A stretch of DNA of 64,000 nucleotides from Neobacillus ginsengisoli (GCF_030813055.1 NZ_JAUSTW010000006.1:1-64000), one strand, 5' to 3'; counted from the first letter of the stretch, positions 16,252 to 25,402 are shown. Made by a program: numbers and translations. The notes: a model not told the origin generated them from the letters alone.

Positions 16252-16671
16252 ATGAGTTCTATTCCGTTTAACAAATTGATGTTTTTGTATATAGGTACTT
16301 TAGATTTTGAATCTGATTTTCACTACTATAAATCTGTTCTTGGGGGCAAATTGCATTGGGCTTTCGACCGATTTGGAGCAAAGGTAGCAGCGTTTAAAAT
16401 TGGCGAAGGACCACTAATATTAATTGCAGATCACCTAACCGCACCGACATGCATGCCTATTTATGAAGTTAAGGACTTAGATGCAACTGTAATGGAATTA
16501 AGAAATAAAGGCTGGAAGGAAGAAAATGGACCAATTGGTATACCGAATGGACCTTGTTACACTTTTAAGGATATTAGCGGTAATTCCTTTGGTATATTCG
16601 AAAACAAAAGGCCTACCGTTGCAGAGGACTCTTACAGGGATAAGGATAATGAATATCAAATTATAAAATAA
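16252..16671 (+). CDS. VOC-family (glyoxalase/bleomycin-resistance fold) protein
   Basis: A 139-residue vicinal-oxygen-chelate protein. Two beta-alpha-beta-beta-beta halves are visible: MFLYIGTLDFESDFHYYKSVLG at the start, and YEVKDLDATVMELRNKGWKEE then CYTFKDISGNSFGIFEN in the second half. The family includes glyoxalases, dioxygenases and antibiotic-binding proteins, so the substrate is open. It leads the + strand half of the detoxification block and carries a MarR-type motif about 75 bp before its start. Confidence 0.85.
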   Translation: MSSIPFNKLMFLYIGTLDFESDFHYYKSVLGGKLHWAFDRFGAKVAAFKIGEGPLILIADHLTAPTCMPIYEVKDLDATVMELRNKGWKEENGPIGIPNGPCYTFKDISGNSFGIFENKRPTVAEDSYRDKDNEYQIIK

Positions 16672-16712
16672 CCATGTAATTCTTTTTTAAGAAAAAAATT
16701 TTCCAAAATAAG

Positions 16713-16725
16713 TTGTATGTACAAA
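16713..16725. promoter_or_regulatory. MarR-type operator candidate
   Basis: TTGTATGTACAAA, 17 bp before the SDR start at 16743 and 7 bp before its AAAGGAGG site, so a bound repressor would block initiation. Confidence 0.75.
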
Positions 16726-16742
16726 CAATAAAGGAGGATAAA

Positions 16743-17450
16743 ATGTCTAAATTTAGAAAAATAGCTCTCATTACCGGTGGAAACAAAGGGATTGGGTTTG
16801 AATTAAGCAAGCAATTAGCCGAGAAAAACTTTCAAGTATTATTAGGCAGCAGAAACCGTGATAGAGGACAAAAAGCTGTTTCATCCTTGCAGAAACTTGG
16901 AATTGAAAGCAGCTTTGTTGAACTTGATGTCGACAATCCTGAAAGCATTGAGAACACAGTGAAGGACATTCAAGACACTTATGGTCGACTAGATGTATTA
17001 ATTAATAATGCAGGTGTCTATTTAGATGAGGGTCTAAAGCTATCAGAAGAAGATCCTACTATTTTAGAAAAAACGATGAGAACGAACCTATTGGGACCCT
17101 ATCATCTTATTCGATCTTTTCTTCCATTAATGGAGAAAAATAATTATGGAAGGATTATCAATATTTCTTCCGGTTATGGACAAATAGATGAAATGGATGA
17201 TTACGGAGCAGGATCCTATAAATTATCAAAGCTTGCCCTAAATGGCCTTACTCGAATATTAGCTTCTGAGGTTTCTGGAAATATCAAGGTAAATGCGGTC
17301 TGTCCTGGATGGGTACGTACGGATATGGGCGGCCCAAATGCTTCAAGAAGTGCAGAAGAGGCAGCCAGTTCTATATTATGGCTAGCTGAATTGGAGGAAG
17401 ATGGTCCAAGCGGCGGGTTTTTTAGAAACGGGAAGAGAATCAGTTGGTAA
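16743..17450 (+). CDS. short-chain dehydrogenase/carbonyl reductase
   Basis: A 235-residue classical SDR resembling carbonyl reductases. ITGGNKGIGFEL (TGxxxGIG, residues 10-21) binds NADP; NNAGVYLDEG follows near 84; catalytic Ser in NISSGYGQ near 140 and the YxxxK of SYKLSK near 159 complete the triad; PGWVRTDMGG follows. ATG 16743 has AAAGGAGG 7 nt upstream, deciding against an upstream in-frame ATG. It is followed by another SDR gene 54 bp downstream, in one + strand unit under MarR-type control. Confidence 0.92.
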   Translation: MSKFRKIALITGGNKGIGFELSKQLAEKNFQVLLGSRNRDRGQKAVSSLQKLGIESSFVELDVDNPESIENTVKDIQDTYGRLDVLINNAGVYLDEGLKLSEEDPTILEKTMRTNLLGPYHLIRSFLPLMEKNNYGRIINISSGYGQIDEMDDYGAGSYKLSKLALNGLTRILASEVSGNIKVNAVCPGWVRTDMGGPNASRSAEEAASSILWLAELEEDGPSGGFFRNGKRISW

Positions 17451-17504
17451 GATATCGATTCTGAGACTCAGAAATAGAATGAAATATAAAGGGGGAAATG
17501 GACT

Positions 17505-18353
17505 TTGGAAAATATGGTAGGAAAAGTATGTTTGGTCACTGGAGCCAGCCAAGGAATTGGCAAAGCAACTGCTATTGCCTTAGCAAAAATGAAGGCGACG
17601 GTTATCATGGTCTCTTTTGATCAAGGACGTGGAGAGGCGGCATTAAAAGAAATTAAATCCATGTCCGGAAATGAAAACATTGAGTTATTGCTGGCAGATT
17701 TATCATCACGACAATCAATTCGTCAATTGGCTGATCGATTTAAACAAAAATATACTCGTTTAGATGTTCTTGTAAATAACGCCGGGGTCATGAAGTGGAA
17801 GCAGGAATTCACTACAGATGGATTTGAAAGCACATTTGCGATTAATCATCTTGCGTCTTTTTTGTTAACAAATTTACTCCTTGATTTACTTAAAGCAAGT
17901 GCTCCAGCAAGGATTTTAAACGTTAGTTCGAGTGCACAGGCTATGGGGAAAATTGAATTCGATGATTTAGATAGTCGGAAGAAATATAGTGGCATAAAAG
18001 CCTATAGTCAGTCAAAACTGGCCAATGTCTTATTTACTTATGAACTAGATCGAATTTTACAAGGTACGGGGGTGACAGTAAATTGTTTACACCCAGGTGT
18101 GGTTAGGACGAATTTTGGAAATACAGGTTCATTATTTTTCAAAATTTCCGGTACTTTAATGAAACCTTTTATGCTTCCACCTGATAAAGGAGCGGAAACT
18201 TCTATATTTTTAGCTTCATCCCCGCAAGTGGAAGGTATAAGTGCAAAATATTTTGTAAAGAAAAAAGCGGTAAATTCTTCTCCTATTTCTTATGACGAGA
18301 TGACCGCAAAGAAGCTTTGGGAGGTAAGTACAAAAATGACCAAATTGTCTTAA
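17505..18353 (+). CDS. short-chain dehydrogenase (retinol-dehydrogenase-like)
   Basis: A 282-residue SDR of the RDH/WW-oxidoreductase-like group. VTGASQGIGKA (12-22) is the cofactor motif, NNAGVM near 91, catalytic Ser in NVSSSAQ near 141 and YSQSK near 166, then HPGVVRTNFG. It starts with TTG, 9 nt after AAAGGGGG; ATG 17514 is an alternative. It lies between another SDR and an aldo/keto reductase on the same strand with short gaps, so it is probably co-transcribed with them and works on carbonyl or quinone substrates. Confidence 0.88.
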   Translation: MENMVGKVCLVTGASQGIGKATAIALAKMKATVIMVSFDQGRGEAALKEIKSMSGNENIELLLADLSSRQSIRQLADRFKQKYTRLDVLVNNAGVMKWKQEFTTDGFESTFAINHLASFLLTNLLLDLLKASAPARILNVSSSAQAMGKIEFDDLDSRKKYSGIKAYSQSKLANVLFTYELDRILQGTGVTVNCLHPGVVRTNFGNTGSLFFKISGTLMKPFMLPPDKGAETSIFLASSPQVEGISAKYFVKKKAVNSSPISYDEMTAKKLWEVSTKMTKLS

Positions 18354-18415
18354 GAGAAAAATCGATTTACAGGATGCTAGGTATAAAAAAGATTGATTTT
18401 AAGGAGGAGAAAAAT

Positions 18416-19444
18416 ATGCGATACAAATTACTCGGTAAAAGTGGTTTACGTGTGTCTGAGTTGGCTTTAGGTACGATGACGTTTGGAGAAGAGTGGGGAT
18501 TTGGTGCTTCTAAAGAAGAAAGTCAAAAGATTTTCAATGCCTTCACAGAAGCTGGCGGGAACTTTATTGATACGGCCGTTAACTATACAAATGGTACAAG
18601 TGAAGCCTATTTAGGGGAATTTATCCAATCGAAGCGAGAGCAGTATGTTGTGGCAACGAAATATTCGTTAACCACTCGCCGACAAGATCCAAATGGCGGT
18701 GGGAATCATCGGAAAAATCTGGTTCAATCGGTTGAGGCAAGCTTGAAAAGACTGCAAACTGATTATATTGACCTTCTGTGGCTCCATGCATGGGATTTTC
18801 TTACCCCTGTTGAAGAAGTGATGCGGGCGTTAGATGATTTGGTCTGTGCTGGAAAAGTATTATATGTAGGAATTTCTGATACGCCTGCATGGATTGTATC
18901 GCAAGCGAATACCTTAGCTTCATTAAGAGGATGGACTCCGTTTATTGGGCTTCAAGTCGAATATAATTTGATGCAACGTGCACCGGAACGCGATCTTTTG
19001 CCAATGGCACGTGCCTTTGATATCGGGGTAACTGCTTGGGCACCGATGGCGGGAGGAGCATTGACCGGCAAATACAGAAATAATAATTCTGATCCTAAAA
19101 GACTTTCGCCAAATAGTGCAAGGTTAAAGGAAAAAAATATTTTAATAGCAGAATCAGTGGTGGAGATTGCAAAAGAGATAGGACATAGTCCAGCGCAGGT
19201 AGCGATAAACTGGGTCCGCCAGCAAAGTGGCGTTATGATTCCAATTGTTGGTGCTCGAAAAGAGTCGCAGATGAAGGACAACTTGGAAAGTGTTCAGTTT
19301 AAATTGGAACCGGAACATCTAGAACGATTAAATGAAGTAAGTAAAATTGAATTGGGCTTTCCACATGAGTTCCTTGCATCTGAGCCTGTGCTAAATGCAC
19401 TGCATGGGGAAACACTTTCATTGATTGATAATCATCGAGGATAA
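18416..19444 (+). CDS. aldo/keto reductase (AKR12/YajO-like)
   Basis: A 342-residue NADPH aldo/keto reductase. Asp and Tyr of the tetrad appear in FIDTAVNYTNG (about residues 45-55), Lys in VATKYSL near 81 and His in LLWLHAWD near 122. The C-terminal NADP loop is IPIVGARKESQM near 282. ATG 18416 is preceded by AAGGAGGAG; a longer frame beginning inside the previous gene lacks a site. It closes the SDR-SDR-AKR series and should reduce aldehydes or ketones. Confidence 0.9.
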   Translation: MRYKLLGKSGLRVSELALGTMTFGEEWGFGASKEESQKIFNAFTEAGGNFIDTAVNYTNGTSEAYLGEFIQSKREQYVVATKYSLTTRRQDPNGGGNHRKNLVQSVEASLKRLQTDYIDLLWLHAWDFLTPVEEVMRALDDLVCAGKVLYVGISDTPAWIVSQANTLASLRGWTPFIGLQVEYNLMQRAPERDLLPMARAFDIGVTAWAPMAGGALTGKYRNNNSDPKRLSPNSARLKEKNILIAESVVEIAKEIGHSPAQVAINWVRQQSGVMIPIVGARKESQMKDNLESVQFKLEPEHLERLNEVSKIELGFPHEFLASEPVLNALHGETLSLIDNHRG

Positions 19445-19594
19445 GAATATAAGCTTACGAGGAATATGGAAGCCCTCGTGGCTTTATTTATATGTTTATA
19501 AATGAAACCTTGTTTTTTATAAATCCAAGTATATATTGTAAACTAGGTTGGACGAACGAATGATACTAATAATTTTTTACTGGAGATGTTATAG

Positions 19595-20575
19595 ATGAAA
19601 GCATTGCTTTTGCATGATAAAGGGCAGTGGAAAGAAATGAAAGTGGAGGATGTGCAAACACCTAAACCAGGAAATGAGGAACTATTGGTCGAGGTACATG
19701 CAGTTGGCTTAAACCCTGTTGATTATAAAACAGCCACGGGCGGCAATCCGAATTGGTCTTACCCGCATATTCTCGGTTTAGACGTAACGGGTGTTGTGGC
19801 AGAAACAGGTGAAGGCGTAACACAATGGAAAAAGGGAGATCGAGTTGTTTATCACGGGAATCTCACTAAAAAAGGCGGATTTGCTGAATATACGGTGGCA
19901 ACAGCACACACGGTCTCCCGTATTCCTGATCGCGTGACGTTTGAGGATGCTGCTGCTATTCCTACTGCAGGATATACGGCTTACCAATCTTTATTCCGAA
20001 AGCTGCCGTTTAGACAAGTAGAAACGATTTTAATTCACGGAGGAGCTGGTGGTGTTGGAGGTTTCGGGATCCAGCTGGCGAAATATGCTGGTAAAACAGT
20101 TATTTCAACTGCCTCTTCTCATAATCATGACTATGTAAAGTCACTTGGTGCAGATTATGTAATTGATTACCGTGAAGAGGACGTTATTGCAAAAGTAATG
20201 GAAATTACAAATGGACGTGGTGTTGATACAGTGGTTGATGCCGTGAGCAGACAAAGTGCAACCGATTCTCTAAACATGCTCGCATTCATGGGACACATTG
20301 TGTTTATAGCTGGTGCTCCAGATTTTACAATAATAAAACCTTTTACTAAATCTGTTTCATATCATGAAATCGCCCTCGGAGCAGCGCATCAATCCGGGGA
20401 TGTAAAGGCAGAAAAAGATCTTGCCTTAATAGGAGATGAAATGCTGGCTTTAGTGGCACAAGGGAAAGTCTCTTCCATGCTAAAAGAGGTCATTACACTT
20501 GATGAAATACCAGAAGCATTAATTCGTCTTTCAGAACGACATGTAAAAGGTAAAATAGTGGCCAAGATAAAATAA
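19595..20575 (+). CDS. quinone oxidoreductase-like MDR protein (zeta-crystallin type)
   Basis: A 326-residue medium-chain dehydrogenase/reductase without the zinc ligands, so of the quinone reductase type. The GroES-like N-terminal domain has VGLNPVDYKTATG near 36-48 and GLDVTGVV near 62; the Rossmann domain has GGAGGVGGFGIQLAKYAG near 149. NADPH-dependent one- or two-electron reduction of quinones or enones is expected. It has its own gap upstream and a strong terminator downstream, so it is probably transcribed alone but belongs functionally to the block. Confidence 0.9.
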   Translation: MKALLLHDKGQWKEMKVEDVQTPKPGNEELLVEVHAVGLNPVDYKTATGGNPNWSYPHILGLDVTGVVAETGEGVTQWKKGDRVVYHGNLTKKGGFAEYTVATAHTVSRIPDRVTFEDAAAIPTAGYTAYQSLFRKLPFRQVETILIHGGAGGVGGFGIQLAKYAGKTVISTASSHNHDYVKSLGADYVIDYREEDVIAKVMEITNGRGVDTVVDAVSRQSATDSLNMLAFMGHIVFIAGAPDFTIIKPFTKSVSYHEIALGAAHQSGDVKAEKDLALIGDEMLALVAQGKVSSMLKEVITLDEIPEALIRLSERHVKGKIVAKIK

Positions 20576-20587
20576 GCATTGAAAATC

Positions 20588-20630
20588 AAGAGGGTGTCCC
20601 AAAGTTGTTTTTGGGACACCCTCTTTAAAT
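20588..20630 (+). terminator. strong terminator after quinone oxidoreductase gene
   Basis: Stem AAGAGGGTGTCCCA / TGGGACACCCTCTT, loop of about 10 nt, tail TTTAAAT. Confidence 0.88.
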
Positions 20631-20690
20631 CTGTAAGTGATATTTTTGTTTCGAGAAGGCTGAATTGAACAAACTAAATGATGAAATCAT

Positions 20691-20757
20691 AAAACGAAAA
20701 TCAAATGACAAAATGTAAAATCTGTCATTTGATTTTCGTTTTCACCGATGTTATGAT
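20691..20757 (+). promoter_or_regulatory. promoter with overlapping 20-bp perfect inverted repeat
   Basis: Arms 20691-20710 (AAAACGAAAATCAAATGACA) and 20723-20742 are exact reverse complements separated by 12 nt. A promoter TTGATT (20729-20734), 17-bp spacer, TATGAT (20752-20757) has its -35 inside the right arm. It lies upstream of the aldo/keto reductase-TetR operon, so the repeat is a natural operator candidate for the TetR product. It could also form a hairpin, but no T-run follows. Confidence 0.75.
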
Positions 20758-20787
20758 AAAACCATCTTAATTAGGAGGCAATTATAT

Positions 20788-21777
20788 ATGTTATATAGAA
20801 AACTTGGTCAAAGCGGCCCATCAGTATCAGCACTAGGACTTGGCTGCATGGGAATGTCCGATCTTTATGGTGCAACAGATCGAAAAGAAAGTATCGCAAC
20901 GATTCATGCGGCACTTGAAGCTGGCATTACCTTGTTCGATACCGGAGATTTTTATGGTGTCGGCCACAACGAACTTCTTTTGAATGAGGCTTTAAAAGGA
21001 TCAAAACGCGATAATGCATTTATAGCAGTTAAATTTGGTGCCATGAGATCACCAGACGGAGGATGGGTAGGAGTTGATGGTCGTCCGCAGGCGGTAAAAA
21101 ACTTTTTATCCTACACGTTACAGAGATTAGGTGTCGATTATATTGATCTCTATCAACCTGCACGTGTCGATCCAAATGTGCCGATTGAGGAAACTGTAGG
21201 TGCTATTGCTGACATGGTGAAGGCGGGATACGTAAAGCACATTGGGCTTTCTGAGGCGAATGCAGAAACCATCCGTCGTGCACATTCCGTTCACCCGATA
21301 AGCTGGCTGCAAATTGAATATTCACTTTTTAGTCGTGGGATTGAAAAAGAAATCTTACCAACTTTACGTGAACTTGGAATAAGCCTTTCGGCATACGGTG
21401 TACTTTCACGTGGATTGTTAAGTGGAAAGTGGTCCAAGGATCGTCATGGAGCGCCTGATTTTCGATCTTTCTCTCCACGTTTTATGGGCGAAAACCTGGA
21501 TAAGAACTTAGCACTTGTAGAGACTTTACGAGAAATAGCTGAAGAAAAACAAACAAATGTGGCACAACTTGCCATTGCGTGGGTCCTCTCTCGAGGTGAG
21601 GATGTCATCCCACTAATTGGTGCTCGCAAACGTTCACAACTACAGGATGCATTGAACGCAGTTGGTCTTCAACTTAGCCAATCTGATCTTGAAACAATTG
21701 AAGCAGCAGTGCCTGCAGAAGCTGTTGCGGGGACCCGTTATGCTGCTGATCAAATGGGTATGCTCGGAGTAGAGTAA
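20788..21777 (+). CDS. aldo/keto reductase (AKR13/YhdN-like)
   Basis: A 329-residue aldo/keto reductase. LGLGCMGMSDLYG (15-27) is the N-terminal signature of the AKR13 group; the tetrad Asp and Tyr are in LFDTGDFYGVG near 50, Lys in IAVKFGAM near 80. At the usual catalytic His position the text reads DLYQPARVDP, so His is replaced by the QPAR version seen in AKR13. C-terminal IPLIGARKRSQL binds NADP. AGGAGGC precedes the ATG. It ends 3 bp before a TetR gene and shares its promoter. Confidence 0.9.
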   Translation: MLYRKLGQSGPSVSALGLGCMGMSDLYGATDRKESIATIHAALEAGITLFDTGDFYGVGHNELLLNEALKGSKRDNAFIAVKFGAMRSPDGGWVGVDGRPQAVKNFLSYTLQRLGVDYIDLYQPARVDPNVPIEETVGAIADMVKAGYVKHIGLSEANAETIRRAHSVHPISWLQIEYSLFSRGIEKEILPTLRELGISLSAYGVLSRGLLSGKWSKDRHGAPDFRSFSPRFMGENLDKNLALVETLREIAEEKQTNVAQLAIAWVLSRGEDVIPLIGARKRSQLQDALNAVGLQLSQSDLETIEAAVPAEAVAGTRYAADQMGMLGVE

Positions 21778-21780
21778 GAG

Positions 21781-22362
21781 ATGGCGGATCATTATTTAAC
21801 CAAAGAATCCATTTTAGATACGGCGGAACAGGTGCTTCGCCGATTTGGACCAGAGAAAACAAGTGTTGTGGATGTTGCAAGAGCTCTAAATGTTAGCCAT
21901 GGAACCATTTATCGCCATTTTCCTAGCAAAGCATCATTAAGAGAAGCTGTTGCTGAAAGGTGGCTGCATACTATCTCTTTACCATTAGAGGTTGTTTTTA
22001 AACAGGATTGTTCAGCTTCTGAGCGTTTGCGTTTATGGTTAAAGACATTGATTCATATTAAACATACCTTGGTTCAGGAAGATCCTGAGTTATTTACGAT
22101 GTATACAACACTCGTTGAAGAATCTGTAGATGTGGTAAATGCTCATATTGGTGAATTAATCGGTCAAATCATCCCAATTATTGAAGAAGGAATCACAAAT
22201 CAAGAATTTAAATCGACAGATCCAGCAGCGACTGCTAGTGGTATCTTTATGGCGACGGCTCGATTTCATCATCCAGCCCACGCAAAAGAATGGACATCAC
22301 CTACCATTAATCAAGAATTTAATATTGTTTGGAATTTGATTCATTCCGGAATTGTAAAATAA
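21781..22362 (+). CDS. TetR-family transcriptional regulator
   Basis: A 193-residue repressor. The TetR HTH is at residues 8-50: ILDTAEQVLRRFGPEKTSVV, then ARALNVSHGTIYRHFPSKASL. The C-terminal helical domain would bind the inducer. It begins 3 bp after the reductase stop, with only weak Shine-Dalgarno sequence, so translation is probably coupled. The expected target is its own operon through the 20-bp inverted repeat at 20691-20742. A terminator follows. Confidence 0.92.
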   Translation: MADHYLTKESILDTAEQVLRRFGPEKTSVVDVARALNVSHGTIYRHFPSKASLREAVAERWLHTISLPLEVVFKQDCSASERLRLWLKTLIHIKHTLVQEDPELFTMYTTLVEESVDVVNAHIGELIGQIIPIIEEGITNQEFKSTDPAATASGIFMATARFHHPAHAKEWTSPTINQEFNIVWNLIHSGIVK

Positions 22363-22370
22363 ATAATAAT

Positions 22371-22404
22371 AAAGCCAATCTTCCTAACAAGAAGATCGGC
22401 TTTT
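22371..22404 (+). terminator. terminator of the AKR-TetR operon
   Basis: AAAGCC.ATCTTC-CTAACAA-GAAGAT.GGCTTTT stem with one mismatch. Confidence 0.8.
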
Positions 22405-22477
22405 GAAGCTCGAACTAAGGCTAACCCCAAGAGACGAAATTAATGAGAGGAACTCTGCTAAAGCATATATAATCTAG

Positions 22478-24076
22478 CTAGCCGATTTGTTTTTGAATAT
22501 CATTTAAAATGCTTTCTAATGAATAGACAACACCCTTATCATCTTTATACATAATATTTTTAGGTGAGAAATGAACGGGTGAGTCTAATCCTGCTGCAGC
22601 CGAAATTCGGAATAAGCCCTTTCGCAATGTTATCAGGTAATTGGCGACACGGTATTTTTTTTCGTCAATCACCAGAGCCTTCTGCAGTTCCGGGTCTGTC
22701 GTAGCAACCCCGACAGGACAGGCATTTGAATGGCATTTTAATGTTTGAATGCATCCGACGGAGATCATAAATCCGCGCGCGATATTAATAAGGTCGGCTC
22801 CCATTGCCAATGCGATCGCAATTCGGTCAGGTGTAAAAAGTTTCCCTGAAGCAATGATTTTCACACGATCACGAACCCCATATTTTTTAAGAGTAGAGAC
22901 AAGAATTGGAAGTGCTGATTTAATCGGCAATCCAACACTATCAATTAATTCCTGATAGGAGGCACCTGTTCCTCCTTCACCGCCGTCAACCGTGATAAAA
23001 TCAGGTCCTTTACCCGTTTCCTTCATATACTTTGCTAATTCCTCAGCGCTGTCATTACCGCCAATAACAATCTTCATGCCAACCGGTTTCCCTGTATGCT
23101 CGCGGATTTTTTCAATAAAATCACACATCGTTGGCACATCACTGAACTGATAGAAACGGTTTGGGCTATCCACTGATTTGTAGGGTTCTACCTTGCGGAT
23201 TTCAGCAATTTCAGGATTTACTTTTTCTGCGTCAATATGGCCGCCGCGCGTTTTTGCTCCTTGGGCCAGTTTGAGTTCAAATGCTTTAATCTGGGGAATT
23301 TCACTTTTTCGCTTTAACTCGTCCCAGTCAACCTCCCCATTTTTATCACGGATCCCAAATAATGCGGGCCCAATCTGCATAATGATATCAACCCCTCCCT
23401 CTAAATGATAGGGAGATAATCCGCCTTCACCCGTATTCATCCACGTCCCTTGGGCGATGGCCAATCCTTTTGAGAGGGCGGTAATCGCATTTTTTCCAAG
23501 CGCACCGTAACTCATCGCTGACATCCCGATAAGACCATTTAAGACGAAAGGATGCTTTGTATTCGGGCCAATGACAATAGCATCATCAGCATGCAGTAAT
23601 TGGGCTGTGGACTCATCCTCTTCCCATTTCTCTTCTCTTTGGGTAAAGAGAGGATCTTTTATTAATAAATATCTTTTTGTTAAAGCTATCGTTTCTTGAT
23701 CCATTTTAATTTCTTCTGTTAGTTTTGGAAACATATCATTTCGGACATAAAACCCTTCTTCTTCAAAATTACGTTTCGAACCGAACCCGACGACATCGCG
23801 CTTATACTTTGCACTGCGGACGATATGTTCATAATCATCTCTTGAAAAAGGTCTACCTTCTGTATCGCTGTTAAACCAATATTGACGAAGTTCGGGTCCC
23901 ATTTTTTCTAAAAAATAACGAAGCCTGCCGAGTGCGGGATAATTTCGTAAAATGGAGTGCATTTTTTGATTTCGGTCAAACACTAATAGATATAAAACAA
24001 AAATCAAAAGTACGATGGCAAGGATGGCGACGATAATGAATCCGATAATAATTAATGTGTTTGCCACAAGACTCAT
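22478..24076 (-). CDS. yerD: FMN-binding glutamate synthase-like protein (YerD type)
   Basis: A 532-residue membrane-anchored homologue of the GltB alpha-barrel domain. A single helix at residues 8-33 anchors it; the FMN barrel has LNGLIGMSAMSYGALGKNAI (175-195 region), GEGGLSPYH, AQGAKTRGGHID and VDGGEGGTGASYQELID, the glutamate-synthase family signatures. Cys residues in GCIQTLKCHSNACPVG near 452 are the 3Fe-4S ligands. It lacks the amidotransferase domain, so it is not a complete glutamate synthase; B. subtilis YerD is the closest known type, with function unsettled. It is transcribed alone. Confidence 0.9.
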   Translation of the reverse strand: MSLVANTLIIIGFIIVAILAIVLLIFVLYLLVFDRNQKMHSILRNYPALGRLRYFLEKMGPELRQYWFNSDTEGRPFSRDDYEHIVRSAKYKRDVVGFGSKRNFEEEGFYVRNDMFPKLTEEIKMDQETIALTKRYLLIKDPLFTQREEKWEEDESTAQLLHADDAIVIGPNTKHPFVLNGLIGMSAMSYGALGKNAITALSKGLAIAQGTWMNTGEGGLSPYHLEGGVDIIMQIGPALFGIRDKNGEVDWDELKRKSEIPQIKAFELKLAQGAKTRGGHIDAEKVNPEIAEIRKVEPYKSVDSPNRFYQFSDVPTMCDFIEKIREHTGKPVGMKIVIGGNDSAEELAKYMKETGKGPDFITVDGGEGGTGASYQELIDSVGLPIKSALPILVSTLKKYGVRDRVKIIASGKLFTPDRIAIALAMGADLINIARGFMISVGCIQTLKCHSNACPVGVATTDPELQKALVIDEKKYRVANYLITLRKGLFRISAAAGLDSPVHFSPKNIMYKDDKGVVYSLESILNDIQKQIG

Positions 24077-24273
24077 GTTTTTCCCCCTTTGATGGTGAAA
24101 ATTCCTACAGATTAATATAATCGGACTTAAGCAAATTTATACAGGTTTAAAAAAACTGAACGATTTTTAATTGAGTGATTATTCATTCATCACATGATAT
24201 AATTAAATTTGAAAATTCGCAATATATCATGAAAACATGTGAAGGACATAGAAAGGAGTGTAAACAATAGGAC

Positions 24274-25080
24274 ATGATTCATATTTTTAAGAAAGAAGGC
24301 GTAACTTGCGTCGAGGGGAAGGTTGAAAAATTTGGCCGTTCCGTTTATACCTTTTTGGTAGATGGCATGATCATCGATACTGGACCCCAATGCCTTGAAG
24401 CTGAATTAATTCCTTTTTATAAAGAACATTCGTTTGACTTAGTGGGCTTAACCCATAGTCATGAGGACCATTCAGGAACCGCTTCATGGATTCAAGAAAA
24501 CTTGAATGTTCCAATCTATGTCCATCCAAAGGGAATTGGTATTTGCGCACAGCCCTGCTCGTATCCCGAGTATCGGCAATTGACCTGGGGAGTACGCAAA
24601 GAATTCCTTACTATGCCGCTGGGAGAGACGATTCAATCTCGAAGTCAGGAATGGAAAGTAATTTATACACCGGGTCATGCCGAGGATCATATTTCTCTTT
24701 TTCATGAAGAAACAGGCAGGTTATTTTCCGGTGACTTATTTGTGGCTCCGAAGACAAAGGTCATTATGGATGGCGAATCAATTCCCGTGACGATGGATTC
24801 AATCCGAAAGCTGCTCTCTTATGATTTTGAATCGTTGTTTTGTTCCCATGCCGGATATATTCAGGATGGAAAAAGGATGATGGGGCAAAAGTTAGAGCAT
24901 CTTGAGAATCTTTGCGGTGAAGTGGAACATCTGCATAAGGAAGGACTTTCGGTTGTAGAAATCGATAAAAAGCTTTTTCCGAAAAAGTACCCCATTGTTG
25001 CTTTTTCTGAGGGAGAATGGGATTCTCTGCATATTGTCACTTCAATTGTTTCGGATATTGAAAAAATGCGTGTCATATAA
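24274..25080 (+). CDS. metallo-beta-lactamase-fold hydrolase
   Basis: A 268-residue MBL-fold protein. The metal motif HSHEDHSG is at residues 61-68 (H61, H63, D65, H66), a second ligand is in YTPGHAEDHISL near 133, the bridging Asp in LFSGDLFV near 151, and a final His in LFCSHAGY near 193. The C-terminal helical extension is typical of glyoxalase II-like and YobT-like members. The substrate is unknown. The GGAG upstream is 16 nt from the ATG, longer than usual, so the start is less certain. Confidence 0.88.
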   Translation: MIHIFKKEGVTCVEGKVEKFGRSVYTFLVDGMIIDTGPQCLEAELIPFYKEHSFDLVGLTHSHEDHSGTASWIQENLNVPIYVHPKGIGICAQPCSYPEYRQLTWGVRKEFLTMPLGETIQSRSQEWKVIYTPGHAEDHISLFHEETGRLFSGDLFVAPKTKVIMDGESIPVTMDSIRKLLSYDFESLFCSHAGYIQDGKRMMGQKLEHLENLCGEVEHLHKEGLSVVEIDKKLFPKKYPIVAFSEGEWDSLHIVTSIVSDIEKMRVI

Positions 25081-25081
25081 T

Positions 25082-25200
25082 GTTGAGGGCTTTCAAGGAC
25101 AAAAACCGACATGGAAGCAAAAGAATAGTCCTCAATAAGCTCACTTTGGGGACAAAACCTTATGTGAATTGCCCCGTGAATTGAGTGGTGAAAATACTTG
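25082..25200 (-). repeat. dispersed GGACAA-type intergenic repeat (copy 1)
   Basis: On the - strand it contains GTTTTTGTCCTTGAAAGCCC, matching GTTTTGTCCTTGAAACCC in the copy near 49660, plus a second GTTTTGTCCCCAAAG element. It lies just after the metallo-hydrolase stop. Confidence 0.5.
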
Positions 25201-25249
25201 CGAATGAACCGGTGATTTGACCTGTTTTTTTCCTGTTTCGCAACACCGG

Positions 25250-25402
25250 TTAAGTTTTTTCACCGCTTGTTAGATCCTCTCTTATTTGAACAGAACTTTG
25301 TGATTTTCCATCAAGAATGACGCGGTCAATATCAAGATAGGGTTTACCGATAATGGCATCATTTGACACAATATGGGCAGTTCCTTTCTTGCTTTCTTTC
25401 AT
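25250..25402 (-). CDS. small hypothetical protein, 50 residues
   Basis: The product reads MKESKKGTAHIVSNDAIIGK followed by PYLDIDRVILDGKSQSSVQI and a polar tail. No known family is recognised and it has no membrane segment or metal motif. The ATG at 25402 has GGAGG 9 nt upstream, better support than a longer frame starting at 25474. It stands alone between a dispersed repeat and a palindrome at 25487-25504. Coding status rests on the ribosome binding site and plausible composition. Confidence 0.55.
   Translation of the reverse strand: MKESKKGTAHIVSNDAIIGKPYLDIDRVILDGKSQSSVQIREDLTSGEKT

Noticed and set aside
19464..19486. Small hairpin AAGCC-CTCGT-GGCTT after the aldo/keto reductase
   Set aside because: A 5-bp stem with a weak T-run is not enough to call a terminator.
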